Assembly (NCBI GenBank): GCA_009778485.1
Contig: WRJQ01000015.1
Coordinates: 1 to 32,722, forward strand
Reading direction: 5' to 3'
DNA: 32,722 bases
From: Oscillospiraceae bacterium
GTDB lineage: Bacteria > Bacillota > Clostridia > Oscillospirales > Oscillospiraceae
Position numbers and translations under genes: made by a program. Position 1 is the first letter of the stretch; each line of letters begins with the position of its first letter. Positions 9,033 to 18,329 of the stretch are shown one piece after another. The notes under the pieces are model-generated. The model ran no database searches. It was not told where the DNA came from and saw nothing but the letters and a program-made list of their open reading frames with translations.

Positions 9033-10406
9033 TTATGCAGCAGGCAGCGCTGTCATATACCTCTTGTTGTACCACCTGATGTAAATCAGCATCACAACGA
9101 CCGAAACGAAGGAAGCAAGCGGCGAAATCCCGCCGAGGTAGAACAGCCTTGTGTTGAGCGCGAGATCCGGCAAGCTTGTCACGTAAATGCTCAGCGGCAC
9201 TCTCACGAGGAAAGCCGTCGCGAGGCTGTGCCACATGGAGACGTTCGACTTCCCGCAGCCGCTGAGGTACGCGTTCATGCAGAAAACGAACGCGACGATG
9301 AAAGCGTCCAAAGAGAACGACCGCAGGTAATTGGCCGCTCCCACAATAATGTCACGATCTTTCGAGAATGCGGAGGTAATGCCTTCGGGCCATATAAGGC
9401 AGCAGATGACGACGACGGCGTTCACGATAGCCGCATACATCACTCCCAAGCGCATAGCGGCTGAGGCGCGCTCCCTCTTGCCCGCGCCGATATTCTGCGC
9501 GGTCATCGCGGAAATAGCCGAACCGAACGAGTTCGGGACGACCCCGGCGATGTTGAACAGCCTCTGCACGACCCCCACAGACGCCGAAGCCTCGACGCCG
9601 ATAATATTGACGCGGTTAGTGTTGATCATAAATGATATAGAAATCAGCAAGTCCTGCAGGATGAGCGGGCAACCCACCACCAGCAGGAAACGGACTGATT
9701 TCTTGTCGGCTTTGATGTCCTTTTTCGTAAAGGAAAACGGAAGCCTTTTGCGGTAAATCCAAATTGCGATATACACAAAACCGGAAAACTGCGCCGCCGA
9801 CGTAGCTATGCCGACTCCCGCCTCGGCCAGGCCCGCACCGCCGACGAGCAGCAGTGACAACGTGATGTTGACTACGCAACTGATGCCGGCGGCGACGCTC
9901 GGCGCCTTGGAGTTGCCCATGCCGCGCGCTACCGCGCATATCATGCTGTACGCCGCGTTAAACGGCACGCCAATCGTACAGAACATCACATATCTCCTCG
10001 CGCTCGGCAGAGCTTCCGCAGGAGTCTTCAGCGCTGCCAGGAGCGGGTCGCGCAGAATAAGCATAAACAATGTCAGGAAAAGCACAAGGCCAATCGAGAT
10101 TACCGTGAAGCTGCCTACGGCCCTCCTTCCGGCGTCATCGTTCTTCTCACCGATGCTCCTACCGATCAGCACGGTGCCGCCGGTTCCGATCCCGACGTAG
10201 AACGGGAACAGAGGGAACATCATCTGCGTTCCCGTCGACACCCCGGATATGACCTCGCGCCCGGTGAACTGCCCGACGACCACCATGCTTATTACGCCGT
10301 GCAGCGCCATGACAAGGTTTGCCGCGACGAATGGCCAGGCAAACCTCAGCAGCACGGAGCTGATCTTACCCTGGGTCAGATCCAGCCCGTAGCTCTTTTC
10401 TTCCAC
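9033..10406 (-). CDS. MATE family efflux transporter
   Basis: About 12 hydrophobic segments; N-terminus LLRFAWPFVAANLVMALHGVISMVVVGQFTG; GNSKAPSVAAGISCVVNITLSLLLVGG...GVGIATSAAQ typical of MATE proteins. Confidence 0.9.
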   Translation of the reverse strand: MEEKSYGLDLTQGKISSVLLRFAWPFVAANLVMALHGVISMVVVGQFTGREVISGVSTGTQMMFPLFPFYVGIGTGGTVLIGRSIGEKNDDAGRRAVGSFTVISIGLVLFLTLFMLILRDPLLAALKTPAEALPSARRYVMFCTIGVPFNAAYSMICAVARGMGNSKAPSVAAGISCVVNITLSLLLVGGAGLAEAGVGIATSAAQFSGFVYIAIWIYRKRLPFSFTKKDIKADKKSVRFLLVVGCPLILQDLLISISFMINTNRVNIIGVEASASVGVVQRLFNIAGVVPNSFGSAISAMTAQNIGAGKRERASAAMRLGVMYAAIVNAVVVICCLIWPEGITSAFSKDRDIIVGAANYLRSFSLDAFIVAFVFCMNAYLSGCGKSNVSMWHSLATAFLVRVPLSIYVTSLPDLALNTRLFYLGGISPLASFVSVVVMLIYIRWYNKRYMTALPAA

Positions 10407-10474
10407 AAATGTTTCCTCCAGTCCTTTCGACTCCGAACAAGGCGGCCGTTCCCAAGGGGCGGGATTCGTACCCC

Positions 10475-10960
10475 CTAGGAGCCTGTGCCGGTCTTTTGAA
10501 ACGCCAGCCGCTCCCCTCTGCCTTCCAAGGTGACTACGCCGCAGTACTGATATCCGTTCTTGGCGAGCAAGTTCCTCATCGGAGAATTATCTTTATGGGT
10601 ATCTAACCTTATATTTTCCTTCTTGTCAAGACACCAATCTAAAATAAACTGGCCGGCTCCCGAACGCGCGCCCCCGCTTGCCATTGTGTGAATGACTCCG
10701 TAGGGCTCGTCATCGAGCCATTTTCCCTTTATTTTCTCGTATGCCTCGTCATAATCGGACAGCACAAACACTCCGACGACTTTCTCATCTTCGACGACTA
10801 CATACCCGTCTTTTTCTATCCCCGCTTCAATTTCTTCCAAGCCGGGGTAGTCGGTGTTCCATTGCTCCCGGTTGCCGTTATCTCTCATAAACGCCCTTGA
10901 CTGCTCAAAAATGCGCATGACGCTTTCGGCGTCTTTTTGCGTTATCCTTCTTATATTCAA
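10475..10960 (-). CDS. GNAT family N-acetyltransferase
   Basis: MNIRRITQKDAESVMRIFEQSRAFMRDNGNREQW...YVVVEDEKVVGVFVL...IRLDTHKDNSPMRNLLAKNGYQYCGVV. Confidence 0.88.
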   Translation of the reverse strand: MNIRRITQKDAESVMRIFEQSRAFMRDNGNREQWNTDYPGLEEIEAGIEKDGYVVVEDEKVVGVFVLSDYDEAYEKIKGKWLDDEPYGVIHTMASGGARSGAGQFILDWCLDKKENIRLDTHKDNSPMRNLLAKNGYQYCGVVTLEGRGERLAFQKTGTGS

Positions 10961-10991
10961 AGTTCACATCACCTTTCCGGGCAGAAATGTG

Positions 10992-11019
10992 GTATAATGG
11001 CTGTCACCAGCCATTATAC
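10992..11019. promoter_or_regulatory. Palindrome carrying TATAAT on both strands; candidate divergent promoter/operator
   Basis: GTATAATGGCTG-TCAC-CAGCCATTATAC, 12-bp perfect arms between divergent GNAT and glpK. Confidence 0.5.
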
Positions 11020-11089
11020 GTGATTATAGCTGTAAACAAAAGTACAGGTAGTGTAAAATAGTCTATGAAAACGTATCTGTCAGGTAGAA

Positions 11090-11122
11090 CCACGAGCGAC
11101 CCAACGAAGTGGTCGCGAGTGG
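11090..11122 (+). promoter_or_regulatory. Predicted RNA stem-loop in the glpK leader
   Basis: CCAC-GA-GCGACC-(CAACGAAGT)-GGTCGC-GA-GTGG: 10 Watson-Crick pairs with a symmetric GA/GA internal loop. Confidence 0.4.
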
Positions 11123-11206
11123 AGAGGAGGAGCAACGAAACGGAGCGTATGCCCGAACTTGTGAGGGCGGAGCGAAGTGGAGTTTGCGACGACGACGAGG
11201 GATGCT

Positions 11207-12721
11207 ATGGACAAAAAGTACATACTCGCGCTCGATCAGGGAACGACCTCTTCGCGCGCAATACTGTTCGACAAGAGCGGCACAGCAGTTTCGGCGGGCC
11301 AATACGAGTTCCCGCAGGTATTCCCCCGCCCCGGTTGGGTCGAACACGATCCCGAGGAAATCTTCCGCAGCCAGATGAAGGCCGCGCATACAGCAATGGA
11401 AAAAGCAGGAGCGGGCGCCGGCTCCATCGCGGCAATCGGAATCGCCAACCAGCGCGAGACGACAATTGTGTGGGACAGGGAGACCGGGCTGCCTATATAC
11501 AACGCGATAGTCTGGCAGTGCCGCAGGACGGCGCACATCTGCGACGAGCTGATACGCGAAGGCGCGGCAGCGGCCATAGCCGATAAAACCGGCCTGATCG
11601 TCGACGCTTACTTTTCCGGCACGAAAATAAAATGGATCCTCGACCACGTCCCCGGCGCAGGCTCCCTGGCGGCTTCCGGGCGGCTGGCGTTCGGCACTGT
11701 AGAGACCTGGCTGATATGGCGCCTCACTGCGGGTAAAGTCCACGCCACCGATCATACCAACGCTTCGCGCACTATGCTCCTTGACCTGGACAAGCTCTGC
11801 TGGGACGAGGGGTTGACGGGCAGGCTGGGAGTCCCGGGTTCGATGCTGCCTGAAATCAAGCCTTCAAGCCACGTTTACGGCGAAGTCGCTGAAGGCGTCC
11901 CCGGCGCAGGCGCGCTTGCGGGCATCCCCATCGCGGGGGCTGCGGGGGATCAGCATGCCGCGCTCTTCGGCTCTGCCTGTTTTACACCCGGCCAGGCCAA
12001 AAACACATACGGTACCGGGTGTTTCCTGCTAATGAACACAGGCGCTGAGCGCGCGCGCTCAAAGGCCAGGCTTCTGTCCACCGTCGCCTGGAGCGTCGGC
12101 GATACTGTCGAGTACGCCCTGGAAGGCAGCCTCTTCAACGCCGGTTCAGCCATCCAATGGCTAAGGGACGACCTCGGGATCATATCGACTGCCTCCGAGT
12201 GCGACGAGCTGGCAGAGTCTGTGGGCGATAATGGGGGCGTGTACTTCGTGCCCGCGTTCACGGGGCTCGGGGCGCCATATTGGGATATGTACGCGCGCGG
12301 CGCCATCGTAGGGCTGACGCGAGGCGCAACCCGCGCCCACATCGCAAGAGCTACCCTGGAATCGATCGCCTACGGAGTCGGCGACCTTGTCAGCGCAATG
12401 GTCGCGGACACCGGTCTGACCCTCCCTGAGCTCAGGGTCGACGGCGGCGCGAGCGTCAGCGACTTTTTGATGCAGTTTCAGGCCGACCTGCTCGGCACGC
12501 CCATCAACCGCCCGCGCAACACAGAGACGACAGCGCTCGGCGCCGCTTACCTTGCCGGGCTCGCGACAGGTTTCTGGCGGGACAAAGAAGAGCTGCGGTC
12601 AATTTGGAGCAGCGAGCGGGTCTTTCTCCCGCAAATGGCCCGGGCTGAGCGCGACGGGCTGGTCAGGAACTGGAAACGCGCTGTTGAAAAGTCCCTCGGC
12701 TGGGACGAAGAAAGTGAGTGA
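11207..12721 (+). CDS. glpK: Glycerol kinase
   Basis: MDKKYILALDQGTTSSRAILFDKSG; IANQRETTIVWDRETGLPIYNAIVWQCRRT; GAAGDQHAALFGSACFTPGQAKNTYGTGCFLLMNTG; FVPAFTGLGAPYWD. Confidence 0.95.
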   Translation: MDKKYILALDQGTTSSRAILFDKSGTAVSAGQYEFPQVFPRPGWVEHDPEEIFRSQMKAAHTAMEKAGAGAGSIAAIGIANQRETTIVWDRETGLPIYNAIVWQCRRTAHICDELIREGAAAAIADKTGLIVDAYFSGTKIKWILDHVPGAGSLAASGRLAFGTVETWLIWRLTAGKVHATDHTNASRTMLLDLDKLCWDEGLTGRLGVPGSMLPEIKPSSHVYGEVAEGVPGAGALAGIPIAGAAGDQHAALFGSACFTPGQAKNTYGTGCFLLMNTGAERARSKARLLSTVAWSVGDTVEYALEGSLFNAGSAIQWLRDDLGIISTASECDELAESVGDNGGVYFVPAFTGLGAPYWDMYARGAIVGLTRGATRAHIARATLESIAYGVGDLVSAMVADTGLTLPELRVDGGASVSDFLMQFQADLLGTPINRPRNTETTALGAAYLAGLATGFWRDKEELRSIWSSERVFLPQMARAERDGLVRNWKRAVEKSLGWDEESE

Positions 12722-12726
12722 GCGCA

Positions 12727-13836
12727 ATGGAACAAGATTATATCATCATCGACTGGGAAACGATCGAAGGTTTCGTAAAGGACTCGTTCATCGGGTACGG
12801 TGTGCCCGATGACGACGCCGCAATCTGCGCGGACGTCCTGCTGGAGTCTGACCGCAGGGGCATAGAGTCGCATGGCGTCAACCGTTTCAAGCCCATATAT
12901 CTCGACAGGATCAAAGCAGGCATCCAAAGCCCGGTCACGAATTTTGAGATTGTCAGGGACAATATGACGACAGCAGTCGTCGACGGGCATGACGGGATGG
13001 GGCAGGTCGTCGGTTTCAAGGCAATGGCGATGGCGATCGAAAAGGCTAAAAAGTATGGCATGGGCATGGTCGCGGCCCGCAACTCGACGCATTACGGCAT
13101 CGCCGGCTACTACGCGACCATGGCGACGGACGCGGGCCTCATTGGCGTCACCGGCACGAATGCCAGGCCTTCGATTGCGCCGACATTCGGCGTGGAGAAC
13201 ATGTTGGGCACAAACCCGCTGACATTCGGGATGCCAAGCGACGAGCCTTTCCCTTTCGTGCTGGACTGCGCAACTTCAATAACGCAAAGAGGCCGGATCG
13301 AGTATTACGACAGGCTCGGCGTCGATACGCCCGCCGGCATGGTCATCGGCTCCGACGGCAAGGCCATGACGGACTCCGCCTTTATCCTGAAGGGGCTTTC
13401 CGGCGGCTTTGCCGCGCTTGCGCCGCTCGGCGGCATAGGCGAGGAGCTGGCGGGCTACAAGGGCTACGGTTACGCGACTGTAGTGGAGATTCTGTCCGCA
13501 GCGCTGCAAAGCGGGAGCTACCTGCGCGCGCTTTCCGGCGTGCATGACGGCGGGGCGCGCCCGCATCATCTGGGGCATTTCTTCATCGCCATCGACCCTG
13601 AGGGTTTCATGGGTCTTGATGAGTTTAAGAAGACGACGGGCGACATCCTGCGCGAGCTCCGCTCTTCAAAGCTCGCGCCGGGCCACGAGCGCATCTACAC
13701 AGCAGGGGAAAAGGAGTACCTCGCCCGGCAAGAGAGGATGTACACCGGCGTGCCTGTAAACAATGCTGTCCGGAAAGAACTCATCGCAATACGCGATGAG
13801 CTCGGTTTGACGCAGTATGTGTTCCCGTTCAACTAG
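12727..13836 (+). CDS. Malate/L-lactate (Ldh_2 family) dehydrogenase
   Basis: LLESDRRGIESHGVNRF; MVAARNSTHYGIAGYYATMATDAGLIGVTGTNARPSIAPTFG; NPLTFGMPSDEPFPFVLDCATS, characteristic of the Ldh_2 family. Confidence 0.9.
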   Translation: MEQDYIIIDWETIEGFVKDSFIGYGVPDDDAAICADVLLESDRRGIESHGVNRFKPIYLDRIKAGIQSPVTNFEIVRDNMTTAVVDGHDGMGQVVGFKAMAMAIEKAKKYGMGMVAARNSTHYGIAGYYATMATDAGLIGVTGTNARPSIAPTFGVENMLGTNPLTFGMPSDEPFPFVLDCATSITQRGRIEYYDRLGVDTPAGMVIGSDGKAMTDSAFILKGLSGGFAALAPLGGIGEELAGYKGYGYATVVEILSAALQSGSYLRALSGVHDGGARPHHLGHFFIAIDPEGFMGLDEFKKTTGDILRELRSSKLAPGHERIYTAGEKEYLARQERMYTGVPVNNAVRKELIAIRDELGLTQYVFPFN

Positions 13837-13839
13837 GAG

Positions 13840-13864
13840 GTGTCTGTTCAGGTACACACTACCT
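13840..13864. repeat. Intergenic repeat copy GTGTCTGTTCAGGTACACACTACCT
   Basis: Matches 26534-26558 except one base. Confidence 0.75.
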
Positions 13865-15241
13865 TATCTTCTCCAGCGCGCTGTTCATGCCTCCCGAACC
13901 CGGTATGAAGACATTGTTCATGATTATAAAGTCGACGTCATCGTACTGCAGCGCGATATTTACCGTCGAGCCGCTGAAATGCCTCGGGTCGATCACGATG
14001 ATAGTCTCGTAGTTTGGCGCGAGCCAGGGGACGAAGGCGTTCCCGTACGAGTCTTTCAAGATGATGCACGTCCTCCCGTTGCCGACTGAGGTCTTTATCT
14101 CATACTTGTCCCTGTCGCCGCCGATGAATATCGAGTACGTCGTGCCGCCGCCTTCCCCCGGCTTGTATATCAGCTTGTTCGAGGTTTCAAGCGGCTCCTT
14201 GAGTTCATAGTATACAATGGTATCCGGGTTGTTTTTGAGCTCAGCCGTCGGATGGACGCTGTAGAGATAGCCCAGGAAGCCCGGTATCCTGTAACTGTCG
14301 TAATTATCGATCGTCACAGGGGTAATGCCCGCTGCCGTGCAGTAGGCGTAATAAGTGTAGTAAGCCCCCAGGGCGGTCCAGTGGTGATCCGTGCGGAAAT
14401 ATATATACTCGTCGCTGTGCGCTTGCATGACCGAGTACGAATCGACCGGTATGGCAAGCTCCAGGCGGCTGTAGACGATTTGAATCGCATTGTACTCGGA
14501 ATCAGAAAGCGTTTTGTACCTGTCGTCAACGAATTCAATCGCGGTCGGGGGTATTATCGAGAAAACCCTTGCCTTGCCCTCCAGCGCCTTCGCATAGCTC
14601 TCGACGACTTCTGCATACCTGATGCATGCGCTCGAGAGATAGCCGTAAAGCTCCATCAGCCTGTCCGAGAAAGCCAGGACCGGGCCGGCTTGAATCGGTT
14701 CGACGTCTCTCATGGGCGTGTATATATCATCCTGTGAATCGTACAGGCCGCTCTGCCCGCTGCCGAGTTCGTCGTCTTCTTCCGGCTCGCCCGGTTCGGC
14801 GTCATCGTCAGACTCGGCAAGTTCCCCGCTGTCATCGTCTTTGCTGCCCACAGCTTCGTTAGCGGCGGGAGTGCTCAACGCGCCCGGGTCTCGCCCGTCC
14901 CATTGCACGGGCTGCTCGTTTGGCCTCTCGCCCGGGTTCACCTGCCGGTCGCCTGTTATGACTACGACAGGCGCGTCCTTGATCTCTACGCCGTAGGCGT
15001 TCTCGATATTCTTCGAGAACATTATCAAGTCCGTCCTGTACCCTACCTGGTCTGTAATGAAGCCTTCGAATTGTTTGGAGAACTCCCCGTTCAGAGCCGT
15101 CTGCAGGTTCAGCGCGGGGAGTTTGTTGAGCTTTCTGTGCTCCAGCTCCTCGACGCGTTCATCTGCCGGCACAAATACGATCAGCACGCCCAAGGCCAGC
15201 AGCAGGGCGCAAAACAGTATAATGTTGAATTTCTCTTTCAT
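13859..15241 (-). CDS. DHHW family protein (AlgX/AlgJ-like, O-acetylation partner)
   Basis: DHHW motif YFRTDHHWTALGAYYTYYAYC; ILKDSYGNAFVPWLAPNYETIIVIDPRHF; N-terminal TM helix; acidic low-complexity insert. Confidence 0.88.
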   Translation of the reverse strand: MKEKFNIILFCALLLALGVLIVFVPADERVEELEHRKLNKLPALNLQTALNGEFSKQFEGFITDQVGYRTDLIMFSKNIENAYGVEIKDAPVVVITGDRQVNPGERPNEQPVQWDGRDPGALSTPAANEAVGSKDDDSGELAESDDDAEPGEPEEDDELGSGQSGLYDSQDDIYTPMRDVEPIQAGPVLAFSDRLMELYGYLSSACIRYAEVVESYAKALEGKARVFSIIPPTAIEFVDDRYKTLSDSEYNAIQIVYSRLELAIPVDSYSVMQAHSDEYIYFRTDHHWTALGAYYTYYAYCTAAGITPVTIDNYDSYRIPGFLGYLYSVHPTAELKNNPDTIVYYELKEPLETSNKLIYKPGEGGGTTYSIFIGGDRDKYEIKTSVGNGRTCIILKDSYGNAFVPWLAPNYETIIVIDPRHFSGSTVNIALQYDDVDFIIMNNVFIPGSGGMNSALEKIR

Positions 15242-15260
15242 AATAGCTCCATAAAGTGTG

Positions 15261-16649
15261 CTAAAATCTAAAGTACAGGAACGGATTGTATGTCTGCCCC
15301 AGCAGCATGAGGAAGCTTGTGAGTATGCAGCCGGCAGCGTAGAAAGGCTCTGTGAGGCTCAGCCTGGGGAAGAACTCGCACATGTATTTGTAGAGCCTCT
15401 TGGGCGCGGACGACGCGGCGATGACCAGTACCACTATCAGCCAGATATGGCTCATTAAAATAGACTCGGGCAGGAACGAGGACAGCGGCGTATCGATCAT
15501 GAAAAACGCCTTATAATACATCCTCCGCTCCGCTGCAGTCGGGTAGAAGAATATCCCCCAGCTCCCCAGTATTGCCAGGAAACCGTATAAGCGCCCGAAA
15601 AGCGCAGGCAGCTTTGCGAGGGCTTTCCCAAAGACATATCGCTCAAAGAGCAGGAATATACCATAGTAGACGCCCCAGTACAGATAGTTCCAGGCCGCGC
15701 CATGCCAGATTCCTGTCAAAATCCAGACAATCGCGATGTTCCTTGCCGTGAACCTCTTGTTCCCGCCCAGCGGGATGTACAGGTAATCACGGAAGAACGA
15801 GCTGAGCGAGATATGCCATCTTCGCCAGAAGTCAGTGACCGACCTGCACTCAAATGGGTAGTTGAAGTTCTCCGGAAATGTGAAGCCGATCATTTTCCCT
15901 ATACCGATAGCCATGTCGGAATACCCGGAGAAATCGAAGTATACCTGGTACCCATACAGGAACGCCCCAAGCCACGCTGTGGTGGCTGTCAGTTTGCTTG
16001 CGTCCGATAGCAGCATGGCCGCTGCCGCGCCCGCCGGGTTCGCGAGCAGCGTTTTCTTTGCCAGCCCGATTGAAAACCTCGTTACGCCTTCGCTGAAGCC
16101 CTTGAGGGTGACTTTTCGGTTGTACACTTCTTTCTCAACTTCGCTGTACCGGACGATGGGCCCTGCCACGAGCTGCGGGAACATCGAGACATAGCACATA
16201 AAGCTGAGAAAGCTTTTTTGCACCCTGATTTCGCCCCGGTACATATCTATAGTATACGACAGAGTCTGAAATGTGTAGAATGAGATGCCCAGCGGCAGGT
16301 TGAACGCCGGTTCCTTTATGCTCGTCCCGAGCAGGGCGTTGATGTTCTCGATAATAAAGCCGGAGTATTTAAACGTCCCCAAAAGCCCCAGGTTGATGAT
16401 GAGCGATGCGACAAGCGCGATTTTCCTTCCCTTGCCGTTGCTGTGCTTGTCGATTACGCGCCCGCAGATGTAGTCCGTAGTACCGCTTGCAAGCAGCGCG
16501 AGTATCCAGATCGGCTCCCCCCAGGCATAAAAGAACAGCGAGAACAGGACAAGCACGATGTTCTTATACGTAAGCTTCCCGCTGATGTTGTAGACCAGCA
16601 GAAAAACAGGCAGGAACAGGCACAGAAAAGTCAGGCTGGAAAATACCAT
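15261..16649 (-). CDS. MBOAT family O-acyltransferase (AlgI/DltB-like)
   Basis: Multi-TM; LPLGISFYTFQTLSYTIDMYRGE; FPENFNYPFECRSVTDFWRRWHISLSSFFRDYLYIPLGGNK; LTGIWHGAAWNYLYWGVYYG. Confidence 0.95.
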   Translation of the reverse strand: MVFSSLTFLCLFLPVFLLVYNISGKLTYKNIVLVLFSLFFYAWGEPIWILALLASGTTDYICGRVIDKHSNGKGRKIALVASLIINLGLLGTFKYSGFIIENINALLGTSIKEPAFNLPLGISFYTFQTLSYTIDMYRGEIRVQKSFLSFMCYVSMFPQLVAGPIVRYSEVEKEVYNRKVTLKGFSEGVTRFSIGLAKKTLLANPAGAAAAMLLSDASKLTATTAWLGAFLYGYQVYFDFSGYSDMAIGIGKMIGFTFPENFNYPFECRSVTDFWRRWHISLSSFFRDYLYIPLGGNKRFTARNIAIVWILTGIWHGAAWNYLYWGVYYGIFLLFERYVFGKALAKLPALFGRLYGFLAILGSWGIFFYPTAAERRMYYKAFFMIDTPLSSFLPESILMSHIWLIVVLVIAASSAPKRLYKYMCEFFPRLSLTEPFYAAGCILTSFLMLLGQTYNPFLYFRF

Positions 16650-16720
16650 TTGTTATGACGATTCCTTTCCTCACGTTTCATTATCGAGAGAAACATATGC
16701 CAAAGTGCGCCACGCCCCTA

Positions 16721-18262
16721 TCATCGATTCGCGCCCGCCGCGCCGGCCCGCTTGTCCCTGCTCCTGCGCAGCGCTTTGTATATGGCGGGCAGGTAGCGCG
16801 AAGCAATCCGCTTGGCAAACACGACAGCCCGGTGCGTGAGCCTGCGGTACGCGCCGATGAAGCGCCTGGGGTGGCCGGGGGCGAGGATCTTCCCGTCCAG
16901 CTTGCTTTCCCTGCGCTCAAGCTCCTCCCCGGCGAAACCCGCGTAAAGGCTGCGGTACTTCTTCATCAACTTCATGAAGCTGTACCTGATGTACATAAGG
17001 TCGCCCCTTGTGTAACCGGGCATACGCAGTTGTATCAAGTCGTGCGGGTCTACATCGGGGTCGATGAACCCCGCTTCTTCAGCTATATCCCTGAGCTTTG
17101 TCGTCGGATAAGGGTAAAAAAAGCTCAGTATCACATTATCCGTGTGCATCCGCGCATTCAGCTTCACCGTCTCCAGCGACAGCGGCAGCGTCTCGTGCGG
17201 CAACCCGAGAATGTTGTACGCGTTGACGATAATCCCCGCGCTTTTTAGCATTTGCGAGACTTTGATGATATGCTCGTTTTCCATGGATCGCTGCAGGTAC
17301 TTCTTACGGAACTCCTCGTTGCCGTTTTCCAGCCCAATAGTCACAAGGTAGCACCCGGTATCAGCCAGCACGCCGATCATCTTCTCGTCCAGCAAGTCAA
17401 AGCGCAAGTTGCAAACGTACTTTTTGTTGATGCGTTCTTTGTACAGCGCCGCGAAATCGTAGAACCAATCCTCGAAGACATTCAAAATCGCGTCGTTAAA
17501 ACTGAAACACTCTATGCCCGGGTCTTTCTCCAGCACCCGCTCCAGCAGCATGATGGCGTTCTCCGGCGAGCGGAAGCGCGCGTAGTTCTTCTTATCCGGG
17601 TAGATATTGCGGAGCTGCGCGTTCGCGCAGTATGTACATGAGTATATGCAGCCCCGGCTGACAATGACTTCGGCGGTGTTCTGCTGCGCATTGCTGCGCA
17701 GGTTCCTGTAGTCGAAGAGGTCGAGGTCCGGGAAAGGCAGTTCGTCCAGGTTGAGAATATATGGCCTGACCGGGTTCTTGTGGATCTCCCCATTTTCGCC
17801 TTTGACCCAAAAACTGCCGACGTCGGTCGCCAGCTTCCCATGCTGCGCGAAATGATCGACGAGCTCCAGGCACGCAGCTTCTCCCTCGCCGATGCAAACT
17901 GCGTCGACGCCGCGCAGAGCGATGACCTCTTCCGGCGCGAGCGAAGGATGATACATGCCCGTCATGACGAAAATATCAGGCATTTCCTCATCGAGCCAAA
18001 CCGCAAGCTGCTGCGAGAACCCCAGCGCGCTGGTCCTGATGCTTATCCCGATGATGCCGGGAGCGAAAGACTTCACTTTTTCGAGGAACTCTTCCCTGTC
18101 GGGCATGAAGGTCATATGGTAGAGCTGCACATTGTGCCCGCCCTGTTTCAAAACAGCAGACAGCGAGGCGAGGCCTTCATTATAACTGCCCGGGATATTC
18201 CTCGCGCTTTTCGTCGCTTCAAGGAAGTCAGGATAGATGAATAATACGTTTACGCCCTGCAT
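16721..18262 (-). CDS. B12-binding-domain radical SAM protein (BchE-like)
   Basis: N-terminal VNVLFIYPDFLEATK...GLASLSAVLKQGGHNVQLYH; radical SAM motif SRGCIYSCTYCANAQL (CxxxCxxC); VTIGLENGNEEFRKKYLQR; start MQGVNV at 18262. Confidence 0.92.
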   Translation of the reverse strand: MQGVNVLFIYPDFLEATKSARNIPGSYNEGLASLSAVLKQGGHNVQLYHMTFMPDREEFLEKVKSFAPGIIGISIRTSALGFSQQLAVWLDEEMPDIFVMTGMYHPSLAPEEVIALRGVDAVCIGEGEAACLELVDHFAQHGKLATDVGSFWVKGENGEIHKNPVRPYILNLDELPFPDLDLFDYRNLRSNAQQNTAEVIVSRGCIYSCTYCANAQLRNIYPDKKNYARFRSPENAIMLLERVLEKDPGIECFSFNDAILNVFEDWFYDFAALYKERINKKYVCNLRFDLLDEKMIGVLADTGCYLVTIGLENGNEEFRKKYLQRSMENEHIIKVSQMLKSAGIIVNAYNILGLPHETLPLSLETVKLNARMHTDNVILSFFYPYPTTKLRDIAEEAGFIDPDVDPHDLIQLRMPGYTRGDLMYIRYSFMKLMKKYRSLYAGFAGEELERRESKLDGKILAPGHPRRFIGAYRRLTHRAVVFAKRIASRYLPAIYKALRRSRDKRAGAAGANR

Positions 18263-18329
18263 ACTGTCTGCCCTTTCAATGATGATGCGGCCCTGCGCGC
18301 CGATACGCGGCGCTTTGGCGTCGCCGGCT

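Noticed and set aside
11063-11755. 230-aa minus-strand ORF over the glpK leader and 5' end
   Set aside because: Antisense to glpK with no recognisable family; leader RNA structure is a better explanation for the region.
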